From an uncultured Synechococcus sp. (GTDB taxonomy: Bacteria; Cyanobacteriota; Cyanobacteriia; PCC-6307; Cyanobiaceae), in contig CALGVO010000155.1 of NCBI GenBank assembly GCA_937930135.1, positions 1 through 5,370 of the forward strand: a stretch of 5,370 bases of DNA, read 5' to 3'. The position numbers and the translations under genes are program-made. This document shows, piece by piece, positions 4,432 to 5,370 of this stretch. Below the pieces are notes generated by a model. It did not search any database and had not been told where the DNA came from. It was given only the letters and a program-made list of their open reading frames with translations. Numbering within the stretch: position 1 is the first letter of the stretch; each line of letters opens with the position of its first letter.

Positions 4432-5370
4432 GTGCGATTCCACATCCAACAGGAAAGCGACATCCCGGCGTCGACCCAGCTCTACAACCAGATCTGCTTC
4501 GCGATCGCCGCCCGTCACTACCCCCCCGGCCATCGTCTGCCCAGCACGCGCCAGCTGGCGATGCAGACCGGCCTGCACCGCAACACGATCAGCAAGGTGT
4601 ATCGGCAGCTGGAAACCGATGGGGTTGTGGAAGCGATGGCGGGCTCGGGCATCTATGTGCGCGACCAGCAGAAGCCCCGGGAGATCCGCACACCGGTGCA
4701 GATCCGCAACCGGGGGGTCACCGATCTCGACCGGGAGGTGCGCAAGTGCGTGGATGGCCTGCTCAATGCCGGCTGCACGCTGCAGCAGACCCGCGAGCTG
4801 CTCACCCGTGAAATCGACTGGCGCCTGCGCTGCGGCGCCCGGGTGCTGGTGAGCACCCCCAGGGAAGACATCGGCGCCTCGATGCTGATCGCTGAGGAAC
4901 TGGAACCCAACCTCGACGTGCCGGTGGAGGTGGTGCCGATGGAGGAGCTGGAAAGCGTGCTGGAGAGCGCCAGCAACGGCACGGTGGTGACCAGCCGCTA
5001 CTTCCTGCAGCCGGTGGAAGATCTGGCCAAGCGCCATGGCGTGCGCGCCGTGGCGGTGGACCTCAACGACTTCCGCGAGGAGCTGGCGATGCTCAAGGAG
5101 CTCCGGCCCGGCAGCTGCGTGGGTCTGGTGAGCATCAGCCCCGGCATCCTGCGGGCCGCCGAGGTGATCCTGCACAGCATGCGCGGCAATGAGCTGCTGC
5201 TGATGACCGCCACCCCGGATGTGGGCAGTCGGCTGCTGGCGCTGCTGCGGGCCGCCAGCCATGTGCTGTGCGACCGGCCGAGCCTGCCGCTGGTGGAGCA
5301 GAGCCTGCGTCAGAACCGCTCCCAGCTGATGCGCATGCCCCAGGTGCACTGCGCCGAGAGCTACCTCAGC
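4432..5370 (+). CDS. GntR-type regulator with large C-terminal region, 3' end outside window
   Basis: This is a predicted DNA-binding transcription regulator; 313 codons are visible without a stop. The N-terminal winged helix-turn-helix covers about residues 15-76: QLYNQICFAIA, PPGHRLPSTRQLAMQTGLHR, NTISKVYRQLETDGVV and the wing GSGIYV. This resembles the GntR superfamily (YtrA-like or MocR-like head). From about 100 to 313 there is no aminotransferase-like or typical FadR/HutC signature I recognise. Instead, predicted strands alternate with helices (ARVLVSTP, VPVEVVPM, GTVVTSRYFL, VRAVAVDL, CVGLVSISPG, ELLLMTATP, SHVLCD), suggesting one or two Rossmann-like lobes that could bind a small ligand. 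The start is GTG 4432: an in-frame TAG lies at 4399-4401 and no ATG, GTG or TTG falls between. No Shine-Dalgarno sequence is visible. Its ligand and target genes are unknown; the divergent hydrolase is the nearest candidate. Confidence 0.9.
   Translation, partial: MRFHIQQESDIPASTQLYNQICFAIAARHYPPGHRLPSTRQLAMQTGLHRNTISKVYRQLETDGVVEAMAGSGIYVRDQQKPREIRTPVQIRNRGVTDLDREVRKCVDGLLNAGCTLQQTRELLTREIDWRLRCGARVLVSTPREDIGASMLIAEELEPNLDVPVEVVPMEELESVLESASNGTVVTSRYFLQPVEDLAKRHGVRAVAVDLNDFREELAMLKELRPGSCVGLVSISPGILRAAEVILHSMRGNELLLMTATPDVGSRLLALLRAASHVLCDRPSLPLVEQSLRQNRSQLMRMPQVHCAESYLS
4501..4508. repeat. HIP1 octamer GCGATCGC
   Basis: This is a third HIP1 copy, inside the winged-helix coding region of the GntR-type gene, where it encodes part of FAIAA. 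Unlike the two in miaA it is not flanked by the extra G and C. Confidence 0.7.

Noticed and set aside
3862..5349. A 495-codon open frame on the minus strand across the regulator and hydrolase genes
   Set aside because: It is rich in His, Gln, Ala and Arg like a shadow frame, and it crosses two genes with clear family motifs as well as their divergent spacer.
1..5370. A hidden mobile element, prophage, toxin-antitoxin pair or defence system
   Set aside because: All five genes are accounted for, spacers are under 120 bp, composition looks even throughout, and no integrase, transposase, terminal repeat or attachment site is visible.

Overview
The window is a gene-dense, GC-rich chromosomal segment holding five protein genes: gyrB (minus strand, 3' end cut off), miaA (plus), infC (plus), an alpha/beta hydrolase of the dienelactone hydrolase family (minus), and a GntR-type regulator (plus, 3' end cut off). 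The protein sequences, above all GyrB and IF-3, look like those of an alpha-cyanobacterium of the Synechococcus/Cyanobium type. The high GC and three copies of the cyanobacterial HIP1 octamer (GCGATCGC) favour a Cyanobium-like or freshwater/halotolerant Synechococcus over low-GC Prochlorococcus. This placement rests on remembered family resemblance and was not tested by a search.

Layout. Positions 1-1825 are gyrB, read leftward. A 119-bp divergent intergenic region (1826-1944) follows. It holds a distant Shine-Dalgarno-like box and a weak -10 for gyrB, and a 22-nt perfect palindrome followed by five T residues directly before miaA. miaA (1945-2865) and infC (2930-3583) run rightward with a 64-bp gap that can fold. 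The hydrolase gene (3561-4352) runs leftward and overlaps the 3' end of infC by 23 bp. A 79-bp divergent spacer (4353-4431) separates it from the regulator gene (4432 to beyond 5370). This spacer carries a possible promoter, a hydrolase Shine-Dalgarno box and a small inverted repeat. No intergenic stretch reaches 300 bp, and I see no RNA gene, mobile element, prophage, CRISPR array or sign of recent transfer.

Function. Three genes are housekeeping: DNA supercoiling (GyrB), tRNA A37 prenylation (MiaA) and translation initiation (IF-3). The hydrolase and the regulator are less defined. They are divergently arranged over a shared short control region, so regulation of one by the other is a fair but untested guess.

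The points most worth a second look are the terminator-like hairpin ending 4 bases before the miaA start codon, the GntR-type regulator with an unusually large alpha/beta C-terminal region, and the uncertain start of the hydrolase gene. I do not see convincing evidence of a wholly new multi-gene system here.
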